From: Luminiphilus sp.
GTDB lineage: Bacteria; Pseudomonadota; Gammaproteobacteria; Pseudomonadales; Halieaceae
Reading direction: 5' to 3'
Length of the DNA stretch: 18,182 nt
NCBI GenBank assembly: GCA_024638905.1
Contig: JAHEJH010000036.1
Coordinates: 1-18,182 of the forward strand
Of this stretch, positions 7,010 through 13,926 are shown in pieces. The notes beneath the pieces were generated by a model. The model was not told the origin of the DNA. It searched no databases and worked only from the letters and a program-made list of their open reading frames with translations. Made by a program: the position numbers and the translations under genes. How positions within the stretch are numbered: position 1 is the stretch's first letter; the number at the start of each line of letters is the position of its first letter.

Positions 7010-8112
7010 CCGATAGCGTCCTGGTTGTCGAGCATCCGGCCGGAGACCGGGTGATTGGGCAACTGACCCTCAACGTCGAGAAGACGCTGAACTCGCTAAC
7101 CCGGGAGATGGTGGAGATCATCACCGAACGCCTTGAAGCCTGGGCTGACGATGACAGGGTCGCTGCGGTGTTAATCGATGGCGCCGGAGAAAAGGCGTTA
7201 TGTGCTGGCGGTGACGTGCAGGCATTGCGCAACTCTTGCATCGAAACTCCCGGTGGCCCTTGTGAGTACGCTGAGCATTTTTTTGCTCGGGAGTACCGCA
7301 TGAACTATCTGATGCACACCTACGCGAAGCCGCTAATTTGCTGGGGCCATGGCGTGGTGATGGGTGGGGGGCTCGGTATTCTTGCCGGGTGCCGGTATCG
7401 GGTGGTCAGCGAGCGCACGCGCATCGGCATGCCCGAAATCACGATTGCCCTGTTCCCTGATGTTGGCGGTAGCTGGTTTTTGAATCGTATGCCGGGGCAG
7501 GTGGGTCGCTTTCTGGCGCTGACGTCTTCCCACATCAACGCCACGGACGCGCTCTACTGTGGTCTGGGTACGCACTTCCTTGCCAACGAGCAGAAGGCCG
7601 ATTTACTCGCAGACCTCACCACGCAGGCGTGGTCTGGTGACGCGGACGCGAATCATGAACTCGTCGGCGCTGTGCTTGCCGATAGCGTGGCCGGCATTGA
7701 ACAACCCGATGCACAAATTGAGCCCCATATCGACACGATTAACGAGTGGATGGCAGGTGATGACCTCGCAGCGATTCACACCCGAGTGATGAACTGGCAG
7801 GGTGAGGACAGCTGGCTGGGGAAGGCACGTGATGGCTTTGCCCATGGCTCGCCGCTGGCCGCTAACTGGATTTTCCGCCAGCTGAATCAAACCCGGGAAG
7901 CGAGGCTGGAGGCGGTTTTTGAGTCAGAGCTGATATTGGGATGCAACATCATGCGCCACCCCGAGTTCGCCGAGGGTGTGCGGGCGCTGCTGGTAGACAA
8001 AGATCGCTCTCCTGCGTGGACCTATCCGGATCTTGCTTCGGTTCCTGCTGACGTCGTCGATTCATTCTTCAACGCGCCGGCAGATATGCCGGCACTCGGA
8101 TTACCGGAGTAA
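7006..8112 (+). CDS. 3-hydroxyisobutyryl-CoA hydrolase
   Basis: A 368-residue crotonase-superfamily protein, longer than a hydratase as expected for the HIBCH branch. It hydrolyses 3-hydroxyisobutyryl-CoA to 3-hydroxyisobutyrate and CoA, releasing the acid for MmsB. HIBCH hallmarks are CAGGDVQAL (66-74), HGVVMGGGLGIL (115-126) and MPEITIALFPDVGGSWFL (142-159). E144 and D152 align with the two catalytic acids of human HIBCH, eight residues apart in both. The ATG at 7006 overlaps the previous stop in the same ATGA style as the gene before; an in-frame GTG at 6994 is possible but has no better support. The operon position, between hydratase and 3-hydroxyisobutyrate dehydrogenase, agrees with the assignment. 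Confidence 0.92.
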   Translation: MTDSVLVVEHPAGDRVIGQLTLNVEKTLNSLTREMVEIITERLEAWADDDRVAAVLIDGAGEKALCAGGDVQALRNSCIETPGGPCEYAEHFFAREYRMNYLMHTYAKPLICWGHGVVMGGGLGILAGCRYRVVSERTRIGMPEITIALFPDVGGSWFLNRMPGQVGRFLALTSSHINATDALYCGLGTHFLANEQKADLLADLTTQAWSGDADANHELVGAVLADSVAGIEQPDAQIEPHIDTINEWMAGDDLAAIHTRVMNWQGEDSWLGKARDGFAHGSPLAANWIFRQLNQTREARLEAVFESELILGCNIMRHPEFAEGVRALLVDKDRSPAWTYPDLASVPADVVDSFFNAPADMPALGLPE

Positions 8113-8115
8113 CAG

Positions 8116-9009
8116 ATGGCCGCTATCGCATTTCTGGGTTTGGGCAATATGGGTGGCCCGATGGCCAAAAACCTGCTGGCCGCGGGTCATTCCCTCACGG
8201 TATTTGATTTGGTCGAGGCGGCCTGTGCGGCGCTGGAGGCTGAGGGCGCTGCTATCGCTGCATCTGCAGCCGAGGCGGCAGCGGGCGCCGATGTGATCAT
8301 CAGCATGCTGCCCGCAGGCAAGCACGTCGCCGGCACGTTTCTCGGTGAGGACGGACTCCTGGCCAAGGTGCCGACTGACACACTCATTCTGGACGCCAGC
8401 ACCATCGACGCGGCGACCGCGCGTCAGGTCGGCGAGGCGGCTGCCGAGCTCGGCATCGATTTCATGGATACCCCGGTATCGGGGGGTGTGGCGGCGGCCG
8501 CGGGCGGTACGCTCGCTTTTATGTGCGGCGGGAGTGCAGGCGCATTCGACCGGGCCAAGCTGATTCTTGAAGGGATGGGGAGCGCAGAAAAAATCTTTCA
8601 CGCCGGACCTGCCGGCGCGGGTCAGGTGGCCAAGGCGGCCAACAATATGTTGCTGGCAGTGCACATGATCGGCACCTCCGAGGCGCTGGCCATGGGTGAA
8701 GCGCATGGGCTGGATCCAGCGGTACTCTCAGAGATCATGAAGGCGAGCTCCGGTAACAACTGGTCACTGCAGGTCTATAACCCTTGGCCCGATGTGATGG
8801 CGGGTGTGCCTTCCAGTAATAACTATCAGCCCGGTTTTATGGTCGATCTGATGGTCAAGGATCTGGGCTTGGCCTGTGAGGTCGCAGAAAGCTGCGGGCT
8901 CAATAACCAGATGGGCAAACAGGCTATGGCAGCCTATTCAGACCATCAGGGTGAGGGCAACGGCCCGCGGGATTTCTCTTCGATTCTGGAGTGGGTCAAA
9001 GCCCAGTAA
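8116..9009 (+). CDS. mmsB: 3-hydroxyisobutyrate dehydrogenase
   Basis: A 297-residue NAD-dependent beta-hydroxyacid dehydrogenase, oxidising 3-hydroxyisobutyrate to methylmalonate semialdehyde. The N-terminal Rossmann motif is GLGNMGGPMAKNL (8-20). The substrate-binding DTPVSGGV (118-125) follows, and the catalytic lysine is K173 in VAKAANNM. All are typical of MmsB rather than of tartronate semialdehyde reductase, though these families are close. The ATG lies 3 bases after the previous stop, with GGAG inside the end of that gene at 6 bases. It is the last gene of the operon. MmsA, which usually sits beside MmsB, is not found in this window. Confidence 0.92.
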   Translation: MAAIAFLGLGNMGGPMAKNLLAAGHSLTVFDLVEAACAALEAEGAAIAASAAEAAAGADVIISMLPAGKHVAGTFLGEDGLLAKVPTDTLILDASTIDAATARQVGEAAAELGIDFMDTPVSGGVAAAAGGTLAFMCGGSAGAFDRAKLILEGMGSAEKIFHAGPAGAGQVAKAANNMLLAVHMIGTSEALAMGEAHGLDPAVLSEIMKASSGNNWSLQVYNPWPDVMAGVPSSNNYQPGFMVDLMVKDLGLACEVAESCGLNNQMGKQAMAAYSDHQGEGNGPRDFSSILEWVKAQ

Positions 9010-9024
9010 GACGCTTGGGGCTTT
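8998..9024. terminator. possible bidirectional terminator between convergent genes
   Basis: AAAGCCC and GGGCTTT form a 7-base stem around a 13-base loop. It spans the 13-base gap between the mmsB stop and the sulfotransferase stop. The loop is large and the T-run short, so termination would be weak. Confidence 0.3.
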
Positions 9025-11011
9025 AGTCCTGTGCGACCCAGTCAGGCCCGAGGCGGGCTTTAAGCGGTCCCAGCCACGGCTCATAGTGCTTCCATTGCTC
9101 CAGCGCGGTTGAGAAAATCGGCTGTCGCACCTGCTCCGATGACGGCGTTCGCACGTTGCGCTCTGTTTTATGGAATTCGAGGCAGGACTCCTCAAAAGGG
9201 AGCCCGCAGAAATCGAGCATCCGCCGCACCTGAGTCTCAAGGTCAGCCACCACATCCTCATGCTGCACGCGCAGCACATAGCCGGGGATGACCTCATCCC
9301 AATGGTCCATCAGTCGCACATAGTCGAGGTAGTACTGGGCAATATCTTCCTGGTCGTAGCTGAACATCTGCCCTTCTGCGAACAACTGCTTGAAGCCCGA
9401 GAAGCAGCAGGACATGGGGTCCCGGCGTGCATCAATGACTTTAGCATTGGGCAGCATGAGCTTGATCAGCCCAATGTGGCGGAAGTTGTTGGGCATCTTG
9501 TCGATAAAGAAGGGCGCGCCCATCCGGTGCACCTGTGTATCGCGAATGAATTCTTCGCCCAATGTCGCGAGTTGCTCCGCAGACAGATCTGCCAGATTAA
9601 ACGGGTATTTTTGATTGCCTTCTCGCTGACCCAGGCGCCGCAGCTTGCCGCTGATTGACAGTACATTGGGTAGCTCCAGCGTGCCGTCGACCATGCTGTG
9701 TGAAGAGAGAATCTGCTCAAGCAAAGTGGAGCCCGCACGCGGCAGTCCAAGAATGAAGATAGGGTCAGATGCCGAGCACCCTGTTTCCCGATTAAAGATC
9801 TCGTGAGTGCATGCGGCGATTTGCTCTTCGCACTCCTGAGTGGTGCCTTCGGCCTTATATTGCAGTTGCGCCTTTTTGATGGCGTTGCCTTTGGCGTAGT
9901 GGTGAAACGATTGCTGATAGTTCTCTCGGTCTTCAAATGCCTTACCCAGAGCAAATTGAAGGTAGACCCTGTCCTGGCCGCCGAGATGCGGATTCTCATC
10001 AAGTGCTTGCATCGATGACAACTCGTCATCATCAAACTGATAGACCTTGAGGTTCGCCAACGAGTACCAGGCATCACAATAAAATGGCTGGGACTTCAAG
10101 GCGGCGCGGTAAGCGGCAATCGCATCCTCTGACCGACCCCCCGTCTTTAATGCATGGCCCTTTGACACATTGGTCACGGGATCATCGGGCACACGGCTCA
10201 AAATTTTATCGAACAGCGTCAGCGCCGACTCGTAGTCTCCTAGCTGCATGCATTGAATGGCGTAAAGTGATTGCAGTTGAGGATTATCAGGCGCTTGATC
10301 AAGCAGCGCTTTGGCCTCGTCTACCGCGTGCTGGAAGCGCTGTCGTTTGCTGAGGATCTGTACATAGTCGATTCGCGCTTGCCTATGCTCAGGCTCGAAC
10401 TCTACAGCGCTCTCAAGAAGGAACTCAGCGTCTTCCAAAACGCCATGGCGGGTGGCAATTTCTGCCAGTACGCGCATCCCATCAATGTGCTGAGGATTCT
10501 GCTGCATAAACTGCCGGCACAGCTGCTCGGCCCGATGCAGCTTGCCTTCGTGAAGCAGGTCCCAGCTTGCCAATAGGCTCGGTGGTAAAGCCTCCAGCCA
10601 CTGAAGCCTTTGATTAATCTGAGCCGCGCGCTCAGGTGAGTTTGTACCGATCAGGTCTCTTTGCGCCGCCCAACTGGCTTTGAGGCCGGGGTTGAGATGA
10701 CAGGCAGTGGCGTAGGCATTAAGTGCCTCGGTGGGCATGTTAGCGTCTCGATACAGGTGACCAAGCTCCTGAAAAGCCCTGCCATAGGAGGGATTGCCTT
10801 CTACCAGCTTCCTAAGAGCGGACTCCGCATTGGCGAAATCGTGCATCAGTCGCAAGCAGACACCCCGCATGTATTGGCCCATAACCGAGGACTGAGCGCT
10901 GTCAGCAAGGCTATTGAGTGTCTCAAGTGCTTTGGCGATTTCTCCTTGCTGCAGCAGCCGTTGCACGGCCCCCAGCGCGTCCGGATCTTCTTTGGCAGGA
11001 GAAGCAGTCAT
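9023..11011 (-). CDS. TPR-repeat sulfotransferase
   Basis: A 662-residue two-part protein. Residues 1 to about 390 are helical tetratricopeptide-type repeats, seen in stretches such as AFQELGHLYRDANMPTEALN and AIQCMQLGDYESALTLFD, and probably bind a partner or substrate. The C-terminal part from about 415 is a PAPS-dependent sulfotransferase: the 5'-phosphosulfate loop is LGLPRAGSTLLEQ (421-433), FIDKMPNNF (502-510) follows, and DARRDPMSCCFSGFK (527-541) is the 3'-phosphate site. It would transfer sulfate from PAPS to a hydroxyl or tyrosine; the acceptor is unknown. No signal peptide is seen, so it should act in the cytoplasm. It follows the TonB-dependent receptor on the same strand but behind a strong terminator. 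No Shine-Dalgarno precedes the ATG, and a candidate promoter ends only a few bases before it. Confidence 0.9.
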   Translation of the reverse strand: MTASPAKEDPDALGAVQRLLQQGEIAKALETLNSLADSAQSSVMGQYMRGVCLRLMHDFANAESALRKLVEGNPSYGRAFQELGHLYRDANMPTEALNAYATACHLNPGLKASWAAQRDLIGTNSPERAAQINQRLQWLEALPPSLLASWDLLHEGKLHRAEQLCRQFMQQNPQHIDGMRVLAEIATRHGVLEDAEFLLESAVEFEPEHRQARIDYVQILSKRQRFQHAVDEAKALLDQAPDNPQLQSLYAIQCMQLGDYESALTLFDKILSRVPDDPVTNVSKGHALKTGGRSEDAIAAYRAALKSQPFYCDAWYSLANLKVYQFDDDELSSMQALDENPHLGGQDRVYLQFALGKAFEDRENYQQSFHHYAKGNAIKKAQLQYKAEGTTQECEEQIAACTHEIFNRETGCSASDPIFILGLPRAGSTLLEQILSSHSMVDGTLELPNVLSISGKLRRLGQREGNQKYPFNLADLSAEQLATLGEEFIRDTQVHRMGAPFFIDKMPNNFRHIGLIKLMLPNAKVIDARRDPMSCCFSGFKQLFAEGQMFSYDQEDIAQYYLDYVRLMDHWDEVIPGYVLRVQHEDVVADLETQVRRMLDFCGLPFEESCLEFHKTERNVRTPSSEQVRQPIFSTALEQWKHYEPWLGPLKARLGPDWVAQD

Positions 11012-11017
11012 GGTTTT

Positions 11018-11046
11018 GTATTACATCGCAGAAAGTTAACAGACAA
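11018..11046 (-). promoter_or_regulatory. candidate promoter giving a (nearly) leaderless sulfotransferase mRNA
   Basis: On the minus strand TTGTCT (11046-11041) is followed by TGTAAT (11025-11020, 5 of 6 to consensus, 15-base spacer) or TAATAC (11023-11018, 3 of 6, 17-base spacer). Either puts the transcript start within a few bases of the ATG at 11011. This fits the missing Shine-Dalgarno. The -35 overlaps the T-run of the receptor terminator. Confidence 0.3.
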
Positions 11047-11074
11047 AAAAAGTGCCCCGATTGGGGCACTTTTT
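11047..11074 (-). terminator. strong intrinsic terminator of the TonB-dependent receptor gene
   Basis: A perfect 12-base inverted repeat with a GATT loop: GTGCCCC pairs with GGGGCAC, continued by A:T pairs. On the minus strand it is followed by a run of Ts. It begins 25 bases after the receptor stop codon and ends 35 bases before the sulfotransferase start, so most readthrough from receptor to sulfotransferase should stop here. The A-run on the other side makes it potentially bidirectional. Confidence 0.85.
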
Positions 11075-11099
11075 CAAGAGGCGTCTCTGGCGACTTTTC

Positions 11100-13748
11100 T
11101 TAGAAGTCGAAGGAGACCCGAACGCCGAGGGTAGTGGGTGGTGCCAGTGCCAGACGCTCACGGTCGTTCACGTAGTTGGCGCCAGTCACCACTTGCTCAT
11201 CGGTGAGGTTAGTGACGAAGGCTTCGATCATCCAGTTGTCCGCTGTTACGCCTGCGGTGACATTAGCCATTGTCCAGCTGGGTACATCCATCCGGTTAAT
11301 GGTAATGATATCGCTGTAAGAGCTCCCAGAGTGACTGATGCTGGGCATCACGTGCGCTGTCCAGCCATTGCCCATAGTCCACTCATACCGAGCCCAAACG
11401 TTGCCCTGGAACTCTGGCGCGTAGGCTAGCTCGAGGCCTTCTTTCACGTCAGTCGAGGGAGTCAGCGTATCTGTGATTTCAGTATCGAGGAACGAGAACG
11501 CCGCGCCCATAGTCAAATTGTTTGTGGGCGCCCAAGTGATGTCACCTTCGATACCAGTCACTTCTGCATTGGCAGCGTTATCTGAGAAGAACAGGTTAAC
11601 GATGCTGGTGTCGAAGATCGTGGTCTGCAAATCCGAAATGTCTAGGAAGAAAATGGCTCCATTGAAGCGCAGGGTGTTGCCAAGCATGTCTAGCTTCCAG
11701 CCCAGCTCCATATTGATCAATTCATCCGACAGCACCTCGAACGGGACCGTGTAGTCGTTGGCTGCTTGGTATGCGCCGCCAGGACGGTTCAGTAGCCCAG
11801 TTCGGAAGCCTTCCGACCATGTGACGTACCACAAGTGATCATCGTTGGGACGCCAAGAGAGGGTGACCTTACCAATTACGCCGTCATCTTCAGCCTTATC
11901 AGGTGCGTAGATGCTGTTGACGATCCGCTGGTAGTTGGGATCATCTTCTGAAGGCAGATTGCTTGGTGAGTACACCGGGCTGTCCTCGTAAGGGAAAAAC
12001 CCGGAATAGGTCCAGCGGATAGACTGGTCTCCATCGTACAGGTCGTTAATGTTGGTGCCGAACTTGTTGTAGTCCGTTCCAGACATGTTGTAGAACGAGC
12101 CGTTGGCGCTACCGGCTAGATCCGCTTCGTACTCAAACCAGCGTAATCCGCCCGTAATCGACAAGCGATCTGTCAGATCGAATGTGACCTCACCAAAGAC
12201 ACCCATCCGATCATCGGTACGCAAGATATCGTTTCGAAAGATTGTGTCTCTGGGGTAGGGGCCGTTGCCTACCTTGTAGCCGCCTTGACCGTCATAGGGG
12301 TAGTTGTAATTTTCGGGGAACCCGAAGCCGGTGCCGTTGTAGCCGCCACCCCAAGCGTCGACAAATTTGTTGCCGGGGTATGAGAAGTCGACGATCTCGG
12401 TCAGCTCCATTTCGCTAAAGAAGCCACCAGCAGTGACGCGAAAACGCTTCTCCTGATCGGTGCTGAAGCGAATTTCGTGGCTAGTGAATTCACTGTCGAC
12501 CTTATTCGTCGTGAACAGATTAGGTGCCTGGCAGGTACCTGTGGGCAGGCCATCAGGAGCGAATGACGTGTAGGACACGTAGTAATCGCAGATGTAGTAA
12601 GGGATGTACTGACCGATAAACAGGTAGTCCGAGTAATCGGTACGCTGATCAGTCTCGCGCTCAGTGAACGCACCGGTATACAGGACTTCGAGGGCGCCAA
12701 TACGGCCTTCGATGGTCCAATGCACGTTGGTGTACTCGTCCTCGACAAACTCCTTCTCAAACCGCTGGATTTTGTAGTCGTCGCTGAGATTTGGGTCGGT
12801 GTAAAAAGTGCCATCACTCTCGATCTTTTGGGCCATGGCGCCAGCGCTGATGCGCCAGTTGTCATTGATGTCCCACTGGGCTGCAATGCGGCCGCCACTG
12901 TAGGTGGTGTCGTTGAAATCGTCCTCGACCATTGCGCTGTTATTCGCTTCGAGGAAATTAACGTTGCTCAGATCTGCACCTTGTTGGAAACCACCTCTGA
13001 AGCCAACTTCAGTGCCGTTGGAACGGATCGTGCTACCAGGTCGGAAACGCGCACTTTCTGCCGCTGTACGCGTGCCTGCCACGTTATCGATGTAGCCACC
13101 CTTCTCGTCGGTGTAGACCACACCGCGAATGGCAAAGTTATCGCTCAGCGGAATGTTCAGCATGGCGTTAATGTTGTAGTTGGCTTCGCCGTCTTTCATG
13201 GTCGATGCGCCAGCTTGAACGCGACCGTAGAACCCAGAGGGGTCAGGCTTGTTCGTGATCAAACGCACCACGCCCGCCTGTGAACTCGCACCAAACAGCG
13301 TGCCCTGCGGACCCGCAAGGACCTCAACACGGTTGATGTCGGTAATGTAAATGTCTAGGTTACGGCCGGGCTGTGCCATGGGCTGCTCGTCTAGGTAGAG
13401 CGCCACGTTGGGACTCAGACCCGCAACGCCTGAGGTCGTCAGGTTAGGGGTGGTCGAAGCTACACCACGAATATACATGGTGCTCTGGCCTGGACCCGCG
13501 CCACCTGCCGAAACATTGGGCAGTTCGATCAGGTAGTCAGAAAAGTTAGACACGCCACGCTGGTTCAGTGACTCCTCGGTGAGCGCTGATACCGCGACCG
13601 GTACGTCCTGCAAACTGGCTTCTTGCTTGGTCGCTGTGACCACCACTTCTTCCAGCTGTGCATGGACTGGACTCGCCACCAGTGGCAAGAGCGCTACGCC
13701 GAGCGCGGCCGCCAGGGGCGTGCGTTGGAAACGTTGGGGATGAGACAT
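11100..13748 (-). CDS. TonB-dependent outer-membrane receptor
   Basis: An 882-residue TonB-dependent receptor with a signal peptide (basic MSHPQRFQR, hydrophobic core, cleavage after SPVHA near residue 30). The mature N-terminus reads QLEEVVVTATKQ, a TonB-box-like start. A plug domain follows, with DVPVAVSAL, YIRGV, VEVLAGPQGTLFG and GVVRLITNKP. The 22-strand barrel comes next and ends in LGVRVSFDF with a terminal Phe, as outer-membrane proteins do. It imports a large or scarce substrate using TonB energy; the ligand is unknown, and siderophore is only one option. Surface loops are rich in tyrosine and acidic residues. One loop (12570-12641) has 8 tyrosines in 24 residues and a Cys, with a second Cys about 20 residues on, perhaps a disulfide. 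The ATG at 13748 has GGGAG 5 bases upstream and is preferred over one 7 codons earlier. Confidence 0.93.
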   Translation of the reverse strand: MSHPQRFQRTPLAAALGVALLPLVASPVHAQLEEVVVTATKQEASLQDVPVAVSALTEESLNQRGVSNFSDYLIELPNVSAGGAGPGQSTMYIRGVASTTPNLTTSGVAGLSPNVALYLDEQPMAQPGRNLDIYITDINRVEVLAGPQGTLFGASSQAGVVRLITNKPDPSGFYGRVQAGASTMKDGEANYNINAMLNIPLSDNFAIRGVVYTDEKGGYIDNVAGTRTAAESARFRPGSTIRSNGTEVGFRGGFQQGADLSNVNFLEANNSAMVEDDFNDTTYSGGRIAAQWDINDNWRISAGAMAQKIESDGTFYTDPNLSDDYKIQRFEKEFVEDEYTNVHWTIEGRIGALEVLYTGAFTERETDQRTDYSDYLFIGQYIPYYICDYYVSYTSFAPDGLPTGTCQAPNLFTTNKVDSEFTSHEIRFSTDQEKRFRVTAGGFFSEMELTEIVDFSYPGNKFVDAWGGGYNGTGFGFPENYNYPYDGQGGYKVGNGPYPRDTIFRNDILRTDDRMGVFGEVTFDLTDRLSITGGLRWFEYEADLAGSANGSFYNMSGTDYNKFGTNINDLYDGDQSIRWTYSGFFPYEDSPVYSPSNLPSEDDPNYQRIVNSIYAPDKAEDDGVIGKVTLSWRPNDDHLWYVTWSEGFRTGLLNRPGGAYQAANDYTVPFEVLSDELINMELGWKLDMLGNTLRFNGAIFFLDISDLQTTIFDTSIVNLFFSDNAANAEVTGIEGDITWAPTNNLTMGAAFSFLDTEITDTLTPSTDVKEGLELAYAPEFQGNVWARYEWTMGNGWTAHVMPSISHSGSSYSDIITINRMDVPSWTMANVTAGVTADNWMIEAFVTNLTDEQVVTGANYVNDRERLALAPPTTLGVRVSFDF

Positions 13749-13753
13749 ACTGA

Positions 13754-13758
13754 CTCCC
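13754..13758 (-). promoter_or_regulatory. ribosome binding site deciding the receptor start
   Basis: GGGAG on the minus strand, 5 bases before the ATG at 13748. It selects MSHPQ over the upstream in-frame ATG at 13769, and the resulting signal peptide is of normal length. Confidence 0.7.
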
Positions 13759-13787
13759 TTTTTTCTCATGGCTTGGAAAGATGATTA

Positions 13788-13797
13788 TTGTTTGAAA
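13788..13797 (+). repeat. second copy of the TTGTTTGAAA element
   Basis: This 10-base sequence recurs in opposite orientation at 13852-13861, inside the perfect palindrome. Centres are 61 bases apart, close to six helical turns. It would lie in the receptor's 5' leader. Confidence 0.45.
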
Positions 13798-13819
13798 ACT
13801 ACAGTGGCGTAGGCTACCG

Positions 13820-13847
13820 GTTATAAACCTTACCTGCAAACGGAAAA
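13820..13847 (-). promoter_or_regulatory. candidate promoter of the TonB-dependent receptor
   Basis: On the minus strand TATAAC (13825-13820) matches the -10 consensus at 5 of 6. The -35 position holds only TTTTCC (13847-13842, 16-base spacer), a poor match. A weak -35 directly beside the inverted repeat at 13848-13862 is what one would expect of an activator-dependent promoter. The leader would be about 65 bases. Confidence 0.35.
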
Positions 13848-13862
13848 CTTGTTTCAAACAAG
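13848..13862. repeat. perfect 15-base inverted repeat, probable operator
   Basis: CTTGTTT, a central C, then AAACAAG: 7-base arms with perfect symmetry. It lies in the spacer between the divergent receptor and BCCT genes, next to the receptor's candidate -35. Dyads of this size are typical of dimeric repressors or activators; no regulator gene lies nearby to name. Confidence 0.5.
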
Positions 13863-13926
13863 GCTTTCTGGGGTCTTTTGACAGGCTTCGGGTACACTCT
13901 GCCCACGCCTGATGTATGAGCACGAT

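Noticed and set aside
8101..8706. 201-codon open frame on the minus strand opposite mmsB
   Set aside because: Antisense shadow of a conserved gene; composition is Arg/His/Gly-rich with no motif.
12720..13283. 187-codon plus-strand open frame inside the TonB-dependent receptor gene
   Set aside because: Antisense shadow; the minus-strand frame has full receptor motifs, and this one has no ribosome binding site or domain.
13848..13862. Resemblance of the GTTT/AAAC dyad to a PsrA fatty-acid regulator box
   Set aside because: The PsrA motif as I know it has CAAAC before GTTTG; here the half-sites are in the opposite order, so the name is not justified.
13878..13898. Consensus TTGACA followed by TACACT upstream of the BCCT gene
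   Set aside because: The spacer is only 9 bases, so they cannot form one sigma-70 promoter. TACACT alone may still be a -10.
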